From an uncultured Duganella sp. (lineage in GTDB: Bacteria; Pseudomonadota; Gammaproteobacteria; Burkholderiales; Burkholderiaceae), in the NCBI GenBank assembly GCA_946482335.1, contig CAMLRG010000155.1, forward strand, positions 1-12,774: a stretch of 12,774 bases of DNA, given 5' to 3'. Each line of letters starts with the position of its first letter. Positions within the stretch are counted from its first letter, which is position 1. A program made the position numbers and the translations under genes. The notes below the pieces were generated by a model. That model was not told the origin of the DNA and made no database searches. It saw only the letters and a program-made list of their open reading frames with translations. This document shows positions 1-7,377 of the stretch, piece by piece.

Positions 1-315
1 CAGGCGCTTGGCGATCAGCGGACGCGCGATCGAGGTGCCCAGCAGGTATTCGCCTTCGTACACGGTGTTGGCGCGGAACATCGGGAACACGAAGTCGCGC
101 ACGAACTCTTCGCGCACGTCGTCGATGAAGATGTTTTCAGGCTTGATGCCGAACTTCAGCGCCTTGGCGCGCGCCGGCTCCAGCTCTTCACCCTGGCCCA
201 GGTCGGCGGTGAAGGTCACGATTTCGCACTTGTAGTTGTCCTGCAGCCATTTCAGGATCACGGAGGTGTCCAGGCCGCCGGAGTAGGCGAGGACTACTTT
301 TTTTACGTCGCTCAT
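1..315 (-). CDS. argG: Argininosuccinate synthase, N-terminal part (runs off the left edge)
   Basis: Catalyses the ATP-dependent joining of citrulline and aspartate to argininosuccinate, the penultimate step of arginine synthesis, in the cytoplasm. The 105 visible residues begin [18 protein letters not shown]. Residues 11-18 (YSGGLDTS) are the PP-loop ATP-binding motif of the N-type ATP pyrophosphatase family. The start of a nucleotide-binding domain follows (TADLGQGEE, residues about 36-44), then the segment [20 protein letters not shown] near the window edge. The family is about 400-445 residues long, so roughly three quarters lies outside. The start ATG (313-315) has only a weak GAG-containing ribosome site. 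It lies 88 bases after the argF stop on the same strand, so argF-argG co-transcription is likely. A run of seven A (298-304 on the complement) spans codons 4-6. Confidence 0.96.
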   Translation of the reverse strand, partial: MSDVKKVVLAYSGGLDTSVILKWLQDNYKCEIVTFTADLGQGEELEPARAKALKFGIKPENIFIDDVREEFVRDFVFPMFRANTVYEGEYLLGTSIARPLIAKRL

Positions 316-347
316 AACAGTTCTCGTTTCAGGGGTTATTCAGCGAT

Positions 348-403
348 GCCGGGACCGGACATCGATCGCTGCGCGCGCCCGATATCCGGTGCCGGCACCG
401 GAT
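348..403 (-). promoter_or_regulatory. Two mutually exclusive hairpins in the argF-argG intergenic region
   Basis: Bases 384-403 form a perfect 20-bp palindrome (half-site ATCCGGTGCC) that abuts the argF stop codon at 404-406. Bases 348-364 are also complementary to 380-396. In the minus-strand transcript 16 of 17 positions pair, counting one G-U, with one C-C mismatch and a 15-base loop. The two stems share bases 384-396, so only one can form at a time. No T-run follows either stem in the direction of transcription, so this does not look like a plain intrinsic terminator. It could set the argF:argG mRNA ratio by protecting or processing an end, or act as an attenuator. The function is inference; the complementarity was counted base by base. 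Confidence 0.55.
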
Positions 404-1327
404 CTAGTTTATCTTGCCCAGCAGCAGGTACTCGATCAGGGCCTTCTGCACGTGCAGGCGGTTTTCCGCTTCGTCCCACACCACCGATTGCGGGCCGTCG
501 ATCACGTCGGCGGAAACTTCCTCGCCGCGGTGGGCCGGCAGGCAGTGCATGAACAGGGCGTCCGGCTTGGCGCGGGCCATCTTGGCCGAATCGACGATCC
601 AGCCGTCGAAGGCCTTCAGGCGGGCGGCGTTTTCCTCTTCGTAGCCCATCGAGGTCCACACGTCGGTGTTGACCAGGTCTGCGCCTTCGCAGGCGTCGGA
701 CGGGTTGGCGAAGAAGGTGTAGCGGTCGGTCGAGACCAGCGACATGTCCATGTCGTAGCCGTGCGGCGTGGAGACATTGACGTGGAAGCCGAAGACTTCG
801 GCCGCCTGCAGCCAGGAGTACAGCATGTTGTTGGCGTCGCCCACCCAGGCCACGACCTTGCCCTTGATCGAGCCGCGGTGCTCGATATAGGTGAAGATGT
901 CGGCAAACACCTGGCATGGGTGGTGTTCGTTGGTCAGGCCGTTAATCACCGGCACGCGCGAATGGGCGGCGAAACGCTCGATGATGTCCTGGCCGAAGGT
1001 GCGCACCATGATGATGTCGCACATGCGGGACATGACCTGGCCCGCGTCTTCCACCGGCTCGCCGCGGCCCAACTGGGAATCGCGGGTATTCAGGTAGATC
1101 GCCGCACCGCCCAACTGGTGCATGCCGGCCTCGAAGGACAGGCGGGTGCGGGTCGAATTCTTGTCGAACACCATGACCAGGGTGCGGTCGATCAGCGGGT
1201 GGTAAATCTCGTAAGCCTTGAACTTGCGCTTGATTTCCGCTGCGCGGGCGATCACATATTCGTACTCCTCCAGGGTCAGGTCATTGAACTGGAGGTAGTG
1301 CTTGATGCTTTTAGGTGGTATAGACAT
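404..1327 (-). CDS. argF: Ornithine carbamoyltransferase (anabolic)
   Basis: Transfers the carbamoyl group from carbamoyl phosphate to ornithine to give citrulline; it is cytoplasmic and normally a trimer. The 307-residue length is typical for the family. Carbamoyl-phosphate binding residues are in STRTR (58-62) and HPCQ (136-139). The ornithine-binding signature is D222 with SMG (226-228). The catalytic cysteine lies in HCLP (261-264). All are intact. The start ATG (1325-1327) gives the expected N-terminus. Argininosuccinate synthase follows on the same strand, so two consecutive arginine-pathway steps are encoded together. A TATAAT box sits about 30 bases upstream, and no ArgR-type box is evident by eye. 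The single copy in an arg context favours an anabolic role over catabolic ArcB. Confidence 0.97.
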   Translation of the reverse strand: MSIPPKSIKHYLQFNDLTLEEYEYVIARAAEIKRKFKAYEIYHPLIDRTLVMVFDKNSTRTRLSFEAGMHQLGGAAIYLNTRDSQLGRGEPVEDAGQVMSRMCDIIMVRTFGQDIIERFAAHSRVPVINGLTNEHHPCQVFADIFTYIEHRGSIKGKVVAWVGDANNMLYSWLQAAEVFGFHVNVSTPHGYDMDMSLVSTDRYTFFANPSDACEGADLVNTDVWTSMGYEEENAARLKAFDGWIVDSAKMARAKPDALFMHCLPAHRGEEVSADVIDGPQSVVWDEAENRLHVQKALIEYLLLGKIN

Positions 1328-1364
1328 CTTTGCAAAGTTTTGCTGCGGTGGACTAAAGATTATA
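1328..1364 (-). promoter_or_regulatory. Probable argF promoter -10 box and start-proximal palindrome
   Basis: Read on the minus strand, a perfect TATAAT lies at 1359-1364, eight bases beyond the histidine-kinase stop codon. It would place transcription start near 1352 and leave a leader of about 25 bases. I could not find a convincing -35 hexamer at 16-18 bases, nor an extended -10 TG. The perfect 10-bp palindrome CTTTGCAAAG (1328-1337) ends immediately before the argF ATG, where a Shine-Dalgarno sequence should be; only a weak AAAG-like site is available. The palindrome could be an operator or could mask the ribosome site. Both roles are inference. Confidence 0.45.
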
Positions 1365-1372
1365 CGGGCATT

Positions 1373-4207
1373 TCAGTAAATCGTGGCTGGCCGTTCGGGA
1401 TCGTGGTGCGGCGCCGATAACGGCAGGTCCAGCTGGAACGTGGTGCCGGCGCTGCCGCTGTCCACGCTGATCTGGCCGCCCAGCAGGGACGTGACGATGT
1501 TGTAACTGATTGACAACCCCAGCCCCGAGCCGCCTTGCCCCAGTTTGGTGGTGAAAAACGGGTCGAAGATGCGGGCCAGGTTGTCCGGCGCGATGCCGCA
1601 GCCGTCATCGCTGAATGATACCAGCACGCGGCCTTCGCTTGGCATACTGGCAACCAGGCGCATTTGCCCGCCTTCGCGGCCCTCGAAGGCATGGAGCAGG
1701 GCATTGTTGATCAAGTTGGTCACCACCTGGCCGAACGGACCGGGGTAGCTGTCCAGGGCGATGCTGTCCGGCACCTGCGATTCGATCTTGTGGCCGGCCT
1801 TGCGGATGCGGTTCATCACCGTGGCCACGATTTCGTGGGTGACCTGGTGCAGGTTGAACACGCGCCGCTGTTCGGTGGTACGGTCGACCGCCACCTGTTT
1901 GAAACTGGACACCAGGTCGGCCGCGCTATGCAGGCCGCGCATCACCAGGGCCGACGCCTTGCGCGTGTCGTCGATGAAGGACAGCAGTTCGGACTTGCGC
2001 AGGCCAGGACCGTTGACCGCCGCTTCCAGTTCGGCGGTTTTCTGTTCCAGCGTGCTGGCGATCAGCAGGCTGTTGCCGATCGGCGTATTCAATTCATGCG
2101 CCACGCCGGCCATCAGCGAACCCAGGGCGGCCAGTTTTTGCTGCGACACCAGCTGGGTCTGGGCTTCCTGCAGCTGGCCGTAGGCCTGGGCATTGTCCAG
2201 GGCGATGGCGCCATAGGCGCACAGGGTGCGGAAGATCAGGCGTTCGCGCTCGCCATAGGCGTTGGCGTGCATGGCTTGCACCGTCGTCACGCCCAGCGCG
2301 CGCTCCCCCACCAGCAGCGGCACGTACAGCGCGCTCAGGCTGGCCGCCGTGCCGGGCGTCACGGTGGCGTTGCGCTCCGGCGGTACCTGTTCGATATAGA
2401 CTTCGCGCCGCTCGCGCAGGCATTGCGCGGTATAGGCGGTGGGATGGTCGAGCGGGATGCTGTTGTCGGGCAGCGCCTGGCCCGCCTCCACCCCGAAGGC
2501 GCGTTCCAGCCGGCGGCCGGACGGGTCGAGCAGGTAGACCGCGAAGGTGTTGGCCGACAGCAGGGCGTGGGTGTGGCGGTCGAGGGCCTGGAACACGGCG
2601 CCGGCATCGAGATGGGTGGTGATCTCCTGCCCGATGGCCGACAGGCGTTCCAGCAGCTTGCTGGTCTGCTGCAGCACTTCGGCGCGGCGCGCCTCCGACA
2701 TGGCCAGTTCGCGATGGTGCAGGCCCTCAGCGCGCGCCTGCTCCGTCTGGTGGTGCACCTGCATGGCGATGGCGCGGCTGGTCGCTTCCAGGCTTTGCGT
2801 CTTCTCGCGCGCGGCGCTGGCGGCGGTGGCCATGCGGTAGGCGCGGTCGAAATCGCCCAGCCGCGCATATTCCTCGCCCAGCGCGTCGTACAGGTCGCCC
2901 GGCACGGTGTAGCCCTGGATGGTCCGGGCCGCCTCCAGCGCCAGGTGCAGGTAGTGCAGGCGGGCGTTCGGCGCCCCCATGCCGGGCGGCGCCGCCAGCT
3001 GAAGGCGGCCGTGGATCAGGGCCAGCACGCGCAGCGCGGCGACGTGGTGGAAGGCGTTGTGATGGCGCGCCGCGCTTTCCACCGCCAGCTGCGCCATGTC
3101 GAGCGCTTCCAGCGGGCGGTTGAGGAAGCACAGGGCATGGGCCTGGCCGCGCAGGGACACGATCTTGAAGTCGCCCTGCTGCAAGGCTTCGGCGCGGGCG
3201 GCCAGGCGCTGGAAGGCATCCAGCGCTTCGCCGTAATCGTGCTTGTCGAGGCACAGGTCGCCCAGGTGCTGCAGGGCGATGGCGTAGCTGCGGCCGTTGG
3301 CTTGCGGCGCCAGGATCACCAACGCCTCGCGCAGCAATTCCTCGGCCGCATCGAGACGGCCCAGCCGGCGCACGATGTCGGCGGTGTGCACCAGGCAGGA
3401 ACCGATGCTGCGCGGCCAGCCGGTAGGCTTGGCCAGCTCCATGGCGCGCTGCATCCATTCCAGGCCGGCGTGGTGGTCGTTCAGGTGCGAGAATTTTTCC
3501 GCGACATTGGTGGCGGCGGTGGCGGCGGCGCGGATCTGGCCCGTTTCCAGCGCCGCCTCGTAGCTGCGGATGTAGAAGCCGGCCGCGTTGCCGATGTCGC
3601 CGGCCTGGCTGGCGGCGATGCCGAAAAAGTCGTTGATCCAGCAGTCCACGCCAGGCGGAATTTCCTCGGACAGGTCGAAACGCTTGCCCCAGCGCCTGGT
3701 CGCGGCATGCAGGTCGCGCAGGGCCGTCCAGCGTGCCTGTACCGCGTCCGCGATCGCCGCGCGCTGCGCATCGCCCGCCGTATGGGCGGCGGCGGAACAG
3801 GCCTGCAGTTCGGCGTCGCGCTGGCCGTGGTGGCCGCGGTCGACCGCGATCCACGCCTTCAGCCAATGGGCGTCGGCCTGGCCGGTGTGGTCCTGCTGCG
3901 CGTCGTAGATGTCGAGCGCGCGGGCGGCCAGGGCGGAGGCGGCATCGAGTTCGCCGGCGAGCCAGCGGATCTCGCCATCGATCAGCAGCAGCCGCGCTTC
4001 CAGCCCTTCGCGCGCATCGTTGGGCAGGCTGGCGGCGGGCAGCAGGGCGCCGGCCTCGCGCGCCAGCTCCTGCGCGCGTTTGCCGTCGCGCTGGCGCAAA
4101 TGCCAGGCCAGCGGCAGCAGCACCGGCAGCCGCGCGATGCCGCGCAAGCGCAGCAGTTCCAGCTCCCACTGCGCTACCGCATCGTCGTCGGCGAACAGAT
4201 GCTGCAT
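1373..4207 (-). CDS. Soluble TPR-GAF hybrid-sensor histidine kinase without receiver domain
   Basis: A 944-residue cytoplasmic sensor kinase, probably phosphorylating an unlinked response regulator. Residues about 1-460 are helical, Ala/Leu-rich TPR-like repeats (for example 306-340 and 436-470). A probable coiled coil spans about 465-525 and a GAF domain about 525-675. A HisKA-type dimerisation domain follows, with phospho-acceptor H704 in AHELNTP, then a HATPase_c domain. That domain shows the N box NLINNALLHAF (831-841), G1 DDGCGI (867-872), F box FDPFFTTK (881-888) and G2 GQGGSGLGL (890-898). I see no signal peptide, membrane segment or receiver domain. The start ATG is 10 bases after the rsgA stop, with only a weak GGGAC ribosome site, so it looks like the last gene of the rsgA operon. 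The ligand is unknown. The kinase call is firm; the TPR boundaries are approximate. Confidence 0.9.
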   Translation of the reverse strand: MQHLFADDDAVAQWELELLRLRGIARLPVLLPLAWHLRQRDGKRAQELAREAGALLPAASLPNDAREGLEARLLLIDGEIRWLAGELDAASALAARALDIYDAQQDHTGQADAHWLKAWIAVDRGHHGQRDAELQACSAAAHTAGDAQRAAIADAVQARWTALRDLHAATRRWGKRFDLSEEIPPGVDCWINDFFGIAASQAGDIGNAAGFYIRSYEAALETGQIRAAATAATNVAEKFSHLNDHHAGLEWMQRAMELAKPTGWPRSIGSCLVHTADIVRRLGRLDAAEELLREALVILAPQANGRSYAIALQHLGDLCLDKHDYGEALDAFQRLAARAEALQQGDFKIVSLRGQAHALCFLNRPLEALDMAQLAVESAARHHNAFHHVAALRVLALIHGRLQLAAPPGMGAPNARLHYLHLALEAARTIQGYTVPGDLYDALGEEYARLGDFDRAYRMATAASAAREKTQSLEATSRAIAMQVHHQTEQARAEGLHHRELAMSEARRAEVLQQTSKLLERLSAIGQEITTHLDAGAVFQALDRHTHALLSANTFAVYLLDPSGRRLERAFGVEAGQALPDNSIPLDHPTAYTAQCLRERREVYIEQVPPERNATVTPGTAASLSALYVPLLVGERALGVTTVQAMHANAYGERERLIFRTLCAYGAIALDNAQAYGQLQEAQTQLVSQQKLAALGSLMAGVAHELNTPIGNSLLIASTLEQKTAELEAAVNGPGLRKSELLSFIDDTRKASALVMRGLHSAADLVSSFKQVAVDRTTEQRRVFNLHQVTHEIVATVMNRIRKAGHKIESQVPDSIALDSYPGPFGQVVTNLINNALLHAFEGREGGQMRLVASMPSEGRVLVSFSDDGCGIAPDNLARIFDPFFTTKLGQGGSGLGLSISYNIVTSLLGGQISVDSGSAGTTFQLDLPLSAPHHDPERPATIY

Positions 4208-4217
4208 CGTCGTCCCG

Positions 4218-5117
4218 TCAGTAGAGCGTCTGCGACGACTCGTGCAGCAGCTGGCCGTACAGCGTGTGCCGCATTTTCGCGATCTTGCCCGCGTTGACCG
4301 CTTCCAGCACGGCGCATTGCGGTTCGCTCAGGTGGCGGCAATTGTAGAAACGGCAGCCGCCGAGGTAGGGCTGGAAATCGCGGAAGGCCCGCTCCAGCAT
4401 GCCTTCGGAAAGGTGGTACAGGCCGAACTCCTGGAAGCCCGGCGAATCGATCACGCTCGACTCCGGCCCCACGTGGTACAGCCGGGTGAACGTGGTGGTG
4501 TGCTTGCCGGTATCGAGCGCTTCGCTGATTTCGCGGGTGGCGATGTCGGCATCCGGCACCAGCAGGTTGATCAGGGACGACTTGCCCATGCCGGACTGGC
4601 CGATCAGGATCGAGGAATGCCCCTGCAGCAGCGGCGCCAGGGTGGCGCCGGTCTGTTCCGGCTGGCCGGTGGCGGACACTTCCAGCACTTCGTAACCCAT
4701 GGCGGCATACACTTGCAGGCGCTCGCGGGCGCGCGGCAGGGCGTCGGCCACGTCGACCTTGTTCAGAAGCAGGCGCACGTGGATGCCCGCCGCCTCCGCC
4801 GCCACCAGGGCGCGCGACACCAGGTCGTCCGAGAAGCTCGGTTCCGTCGCCACCACGATGAACAGCTGGTCCACATTGGCCGCCAGCAGCTTGGACTTGT
4901 ACTGGTCCGAGCGGTACAGCAGCGTCTTGCGCTCCTGGATCCTGTCGATCACCGCCTGGTCGGGCGAGGTCAGGGTCAGGTCGACGATATCGCCGACGGC
5001 GACATTGGTCTTCTTGCCGCGCGTGACGCATTGCAGGCGCTGGCCTTCCGCTTCGGCCAGGTAGTGGCGGCCGTGGGCTGCGATGATGGTGCCGCTACGT
5101 TTGCCTCCCTTGCTCAT
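4218..5117 (-). CDS. rsgA: Small-ribosomal-subunit biogenesis GTPase RsgA (YjeQ)
   Basis: A circularly permuted GTPase that acts late in 30S subunit assembly, where GTP hydrolysis is stimulated by the small subunit. I take the start at 5115-5117, giving 299 residues ([10 protein letters not shown]...), because it overlaps the upstream stop as ATGA and fits the family start; an in-frame Met 11 codons upstream is inside the previous gene. An OB-fold lies at the N-terminus. The permuted G-motif order is visible: NKVD (119-122, G4), SAT (148-150, G5), GQSGMGKS (173-180, G1), GKHTTT (204-209, switch I) and DSPG (224-227, G3). The C-terminal zinc site is C255, C260, H262 and C268, the spacing seen in E. 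coli RsgA. It is translationally coupled to the pterin dehydratase gene before it and followed closely by the kinase gene. Confidence 0.97.
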   Translation of the reverse strand: MSKGGKRSGTIIAAHGRHYLAEAEGQRLQCVTRGKKTNVAVGDIVDLTLTSPDQAVIDRIQERKTLLYRSDQYKSKLLAANVDQLFIVVATEPSFSDDLVSRALVAAEAAGIHVRLLLNKVDVADALPRARERLQVYAAMGYEVLEVSATGQPEQTGATLAPLLQGHSSILIGQSGMGKSSLINLLVPDADIATREISEALDTGKHTTTFTRLYHVGPESSVIDSPGFQEFGLYHLSEGMLERAFRDFQPYLGGCRFYNCRHLSEPQCAVLEAVNAGKIAKMRHTLYGQLLHESSQTLY

Positions 5118-5467
5118 GCCTGGCCCAACGCGTCGGCCTTGGCGGCGCAAATGAAATCGTTGATCGACAAGCCGTTGACCGAATGCGTGTCGTAACGCAC
5201 CTGGCAGGTCTTGTAGCCTACCACCAGCTCCGGGTGGTGGTCTTCACGGTGCGAGATGAAGGCCAGCGCATTGACGAAGGCCATCGTCTCGTAATAGTTG
5301 TTGAAGCCGAAGGTGTTCACCAGCTTGCCGCTGGCCATGCTCCAGCCATCGAGCAACTGGGTCAGGCGCAGCGCCTCGGCGGCGTCCAGCGCCTGCGTCT
5401 GGTGGCTGCAGCGCAGGGCACGCAGGTCGGCCGCGGTGTGGATGGTCGCTGTCATGGTCGCGGTCAT
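5114..5467 (-). CDS. phhB: Pterin-4a-carbinolamine dehydratase
   Basis: Dehydrates 4a-hydroxytetrahydropterin to the quinonoid dihydropterin, recycling the cofactor used by aromatic amino acid hydroxylases; it is a small cytoplasmic protein. The 117-residue length is standard. Active-site residues H77, H78 and P79 (in EDHHPE), H95 and D104 reproduce the spacing of the catalytic histidines and aspartate of mammalian PCD/DCoH. The start is ambiguous: ATG at 5465-5467 overlaps the protease stop as ATGA, and a near-perfect 12-base repeat supplies a second ATG at 5453-5455. I prefer the first for its overlap. The stop overlaps the rsgA start as ATGA. No phenylalanine hydroxylase gene is present in the window, so its actual pterin partner here is unknown. 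Confidence 0.93.
   Translation of the reverse strand: MTATMTATIHTAADLRALRCSHQTQALDAAEALRLTQLLDGWSMASGKLVNTFGFNNYYETMAFVNALAFISHREDHHPELVVGYKTCQVRYDTHSVNGLSINDFICAAKADALGQA
5444..5467 (-). repeat. 12-base tandem duplication at the phhB start codon
   Basis: On the minus strand ATGACCGCGACC (5467-5456) is followed directly by ATGACAGCGACC (5455-5444). The two copies are identical at 11 of 12 bases. The result is an MTATMTAT N-terminus with two possible in-frame start codons. The first copy contains the protease stop codon as part of the ATGA overlap. Confidence 0.8.
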
Positions 5468-6735
5468 TGGGATATCGCCAGGTTGAGTTGACGGATCCGC
5501 ACGCTGGCGGGCGGGTGCGAATCGTAGAAGGCCGAATGCAGCGGGTCGGGCGTCAAGGTCGACGCATTGTCCTCGTACATCTTGACCAGCGCCGACACCA
5601 GGTCGCGCGCATCGGTGTGACGGGCGGCGAAGGCGTCCGCCTCGAACTCGTGCTTGCGCGAGCTGAGCGAGGTCAATGGGCCGAACAGGAAGGTAAACAC
5701 CGGCAGCACCAGCATGAACAGGATCAGCGCCAGCGCGTCGTTGGACTGGCCGGGCACGATGATCGGGTTCACGCCCAGGCCGGTGTAGAACCACAGCTGG
5801 CCTTTCAGGTAGCCGAGCAGGGCAAGGAAGCCGAGCGACAGCGCAAACATCACCACGATGCGCTTGACGATGTGTTTCAGCTTGAAGTGGCCCAGTTCAT
5901 GCGCCAGCACCGCTTCCACTTCCTGCGGCGACAGGCTGGAGACCAGGGTGTCGTAGAACACGATGCGCTTGGCGGCGCCGAAGCCGGAGAAGTAGGCGTT
6001 GCCGTGCGCGCTGCGCTTGGAGCCGTCCATCACGAACAAGCCCTTGGAGGCGAACCCCACGCGCGCCATCAAGCCCTCGATGCGCTGCTTGAGCGATTCG
6101 TCGGCCAGCGGCGTGAACTTGTTGAACAGCGGCGCGATCAGGTTGGGGTACAGTGCCATCACCAGCAGCTGGAAGCCGCACCACACGAACCAGGCGTACA
6201 GCCACCACAGGCTGCCCGCTTTTTCCATCAGCACCAGGATCACCCACACCAGCGGCAAGCCGATGGCGGCGCCCAGCAGCACGCCCTTGGCCAGGTCGGC
6301 GAAGAACAGGCCCTTGCTCATCTTGTTGAAGCCGAAGCGCTCCTCCAGCGTGAACTGGCGGTAGTAGTCGAGCGGCACGTCGATCAGGCCGGACACGATG
6401 CCGAACGCCACCACCAGGCCGAGCTGGTAGGCCATGCCGCCGCCGGTGGCGTTGAACACGCTGGCCGACAGCCATTGCAGGCCGCCCAGCAAGGTGAAGC
6501 CGACCAGCGCGGCGCTGGACACCAGCATGTTCACCAGGCCAAGCTTGGTGCGCGCCACCGTATAGTCGGCGGCTTTCTGGTGGGCGGCGAGGGGGATTTT
6601 TTCCGCGAATTCGGCTGGCACGGCGGCACGGTTCTGCATCACATGGCGGATGTGGCGCGCGGCGAGCCAGAAGCGCACCAGCAGGGTTAATGCTAAAAAA
6701 GCAACGAACAAAAACGAAAACGCGTGTGAATACAT
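5464..6735 (-). CDS. M48 family membrane metalloprotease (Ste24/CAAX prenyl protease 1-like)
   Basis: A 423-residue integral membrane zinc metalloprotease of the M48A (Ste24) type. The zinc-binding HELGH motif is at 279-283, the third-ligand motif EFEAD at 363-367, and the conserved SHPP near the C-terminus at 406-409. Hydrophobic segments are at about 5-25, 65-85, 102-120, 150-170, 178-197, 293-310 and 335-353. An N-terminal domain and the ERFGFN segment (132-137) resemble the eukaryotic Ste24 family. The bacterial role is probably membrane-protein quality control, since prenylated CAAX substrates are not expected; that is inference. It is the first gene of the operon with phhB and rsgA, and its TGA overlaps the phhB ATG. 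The start at 6733-6735 lies 51 bases from the divergent orn start. Confidence 0.95.
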   Translation of the reverse strand: MYSHAFSFLFVAFLALTLLVRFWLAARHIRHVMQNRAAVPAEFAEKIPLAAHQKAADYTVARTKLGLVNMLVSSAALVGFTLLGGLQWLSASVFNATGGGMAYQLGLVVAFGIVSGLIDVPLDYYRQFTLEERFGFNKMSKGLFFADLAKGVLLGAAIGLPLVWVILVLMEKAGSLWWLYAWFVWCGFQLLVMALYPNLIAPLFNKFTPLADESLKQRIEGLMARVGFASKGLFVMDGSKRSAHGNAYFSGFGAAKRIVFYDTLVSSLSPQEVEAVLAHELGHFKLKHIVKRIVVMFALSLGFLALLGYLKGQLWFYTGLGVNPIIVPGQSNDALALILFMLVLPVFTFLFGPLTSLSSRKHEFEADAFAARHTDARDLVSALVKMYEDNASTLTPDPLHSAFYDSHPPASVRIRQLNLAISQ

Positions 6736-6786
6736 TCTGTGCCTGTGAGAAAATGGCGGATTAACCTGCCCGCCTTAGAGAGAATT
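6736..6786. promoter_or_regulatory. Divergent M48 protease/orn intergenic region
   Basis: Fifty-one bases separate two divergent starts, so at least one promoter must overlap coding sequence. For orn, a TACATT at 6731-6736 is a possible -10, preceded by an A-rich stretch (about 6687-6720) inside the protease gene; no clear -35 is seen. For the protease, CATAAT on the complement (6784-6789) overlaps the orn start codon. A 5-bp GGCGG/CCGCC stem (6755-6759 with 6770-6774) lies in the orn leader. The orn ribosome site is AGAGAGAA (6777-6784). The promoter calls are weak; only the geometry is certain. Confidence 0.35.
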
Positions 6787-7374
6787 ATGTCACAAGCGAA
6801 CGACACCCCAGCAACCCCGGCCACCCCACAGCGCCCGAATGAAATGAACCTGGTGTGGGTCGATATGGAAATGACTGGCCTGGAACCTGAGACCGACCGC
6901 ATTATCGAAGTGGCAATGATCGTCACCGACATGCACTTGAACGTGCTGGCCGAGGGCCCGGTGCTGGCGATCCACCAGAGTGACGAAACGCTGGACAAGA
7001 TGGATGCCTGGAACAAGGGCACGCACGGCCGCTCGGGCCTGATCGACCGCGTCAAGGCATCCACCGTGGACGAGGCGCTGGCCGAAGCCGAATTCCTGGC
7101 CTTCATGCGCCAATGGGTCCCGAAAGGCAAATCGCCGATGTGCGGCAACACCATCGGCCAGGACCGCCGCTTCATGGTGAAGTACATGCCGAAGCTGGAG
7201 GAGTTCTTCCACTACCGCAACATCGACGTGTCGACCCTGAAGGAGCTGGGCCGCCGCTGGAAGCCGGAGATGGTCGCCGGGTTCAAGAAGGCCCAGAAGC
7301 ACACCGCCCTGGCCGACATCGTCGAATCGATCGAAGAACTGAAGTACTACCGCGAGCACTTCATCCAGCTGTAA
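6787..7374 (+). CDS. orn: Oligoribonuclease
   Basis: A 3'-5' exoribonuclease that degrades RNA dinucleotides, including pGpG from c-di-GMP turnover, so it is usually essential in proteobacteria that have it. I chose ATG at 6787-6789 (195 residues) because AGAGAGAA precedes it and the family alignment begins with the [14 protein letters not shown] segment. An in-frame ATG at 6739 has no such support. The DEDDh exonuclease core is complete: D26 and E28 (in VDMEMTGLE), D126 (in GNTIGQD), H172 and D177 (KHTALAD). About 18 residues, with the repeat ATPATP, extend ahead of the usual start; they are probably disordered. It is monocistronic, divergent from the M48 operon and convergent with the ABC permease gene, with 3 bases between stop codons. 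Confidence 0.97.
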   Translation: MSQANDTPATPATPQRPNEMNLVWVDMEMTGLEPETDRIIEVAMIVTDMHLNVLAEGPVLAIHQSDETLDKMDAWNKGTHGRSGLIDRVKASTVDEALAEAEFLAFMRQWVPKGKSPMCGNTIGQDRRFMVKYMPKLEEFFHYRNIDVSTLKELGRRWKPEMVAGFKKAQKHTALADIVESIEELKYYREHFIQL

Positions 7375-7377
7375 AGC

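Noticed and set aside
298..304. Run of seven A near the argG start as a programmed slippage site
   Set aside because: The normal frame is intact and Lys-Lys codons are common at this place in ArgG. Nothing else suggests frameshifting.
3505..3535. GGC/GGT-rich short repeat in the kinase gene
   Set aside because: It encodes an ordinary alanine/threonine helix (RAAATAATN) of the TPR region in a GC-rich genome, with no sign of a functional microsatellite.
1664..4297. An 877-codon plus-strand open frame antisense to the histidine kinase
   Set aside because: It mirrors the kinase gene in a GC-rich region where antisense frames stay open by codon bias. It lacks recognisable motifs and is rich in Gly, Gln, His and Arg, while the opposite strand carries complete kinase motifs.
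5467..6690. A 407-codon plus-strand open frame opposite the M48 protease
   Set aside because: It is antisense shadow, with low-complexity His/Gln/Ala-rich sequence. The minus strand encodes the HELGH protease.
6739..6786. Alternative upstream ATG for orn at 6739
   Set aside because: It adds 16 residues not expected in the family and has no ribosome site, while AGAGAGAA precedes the ATG at 6787.
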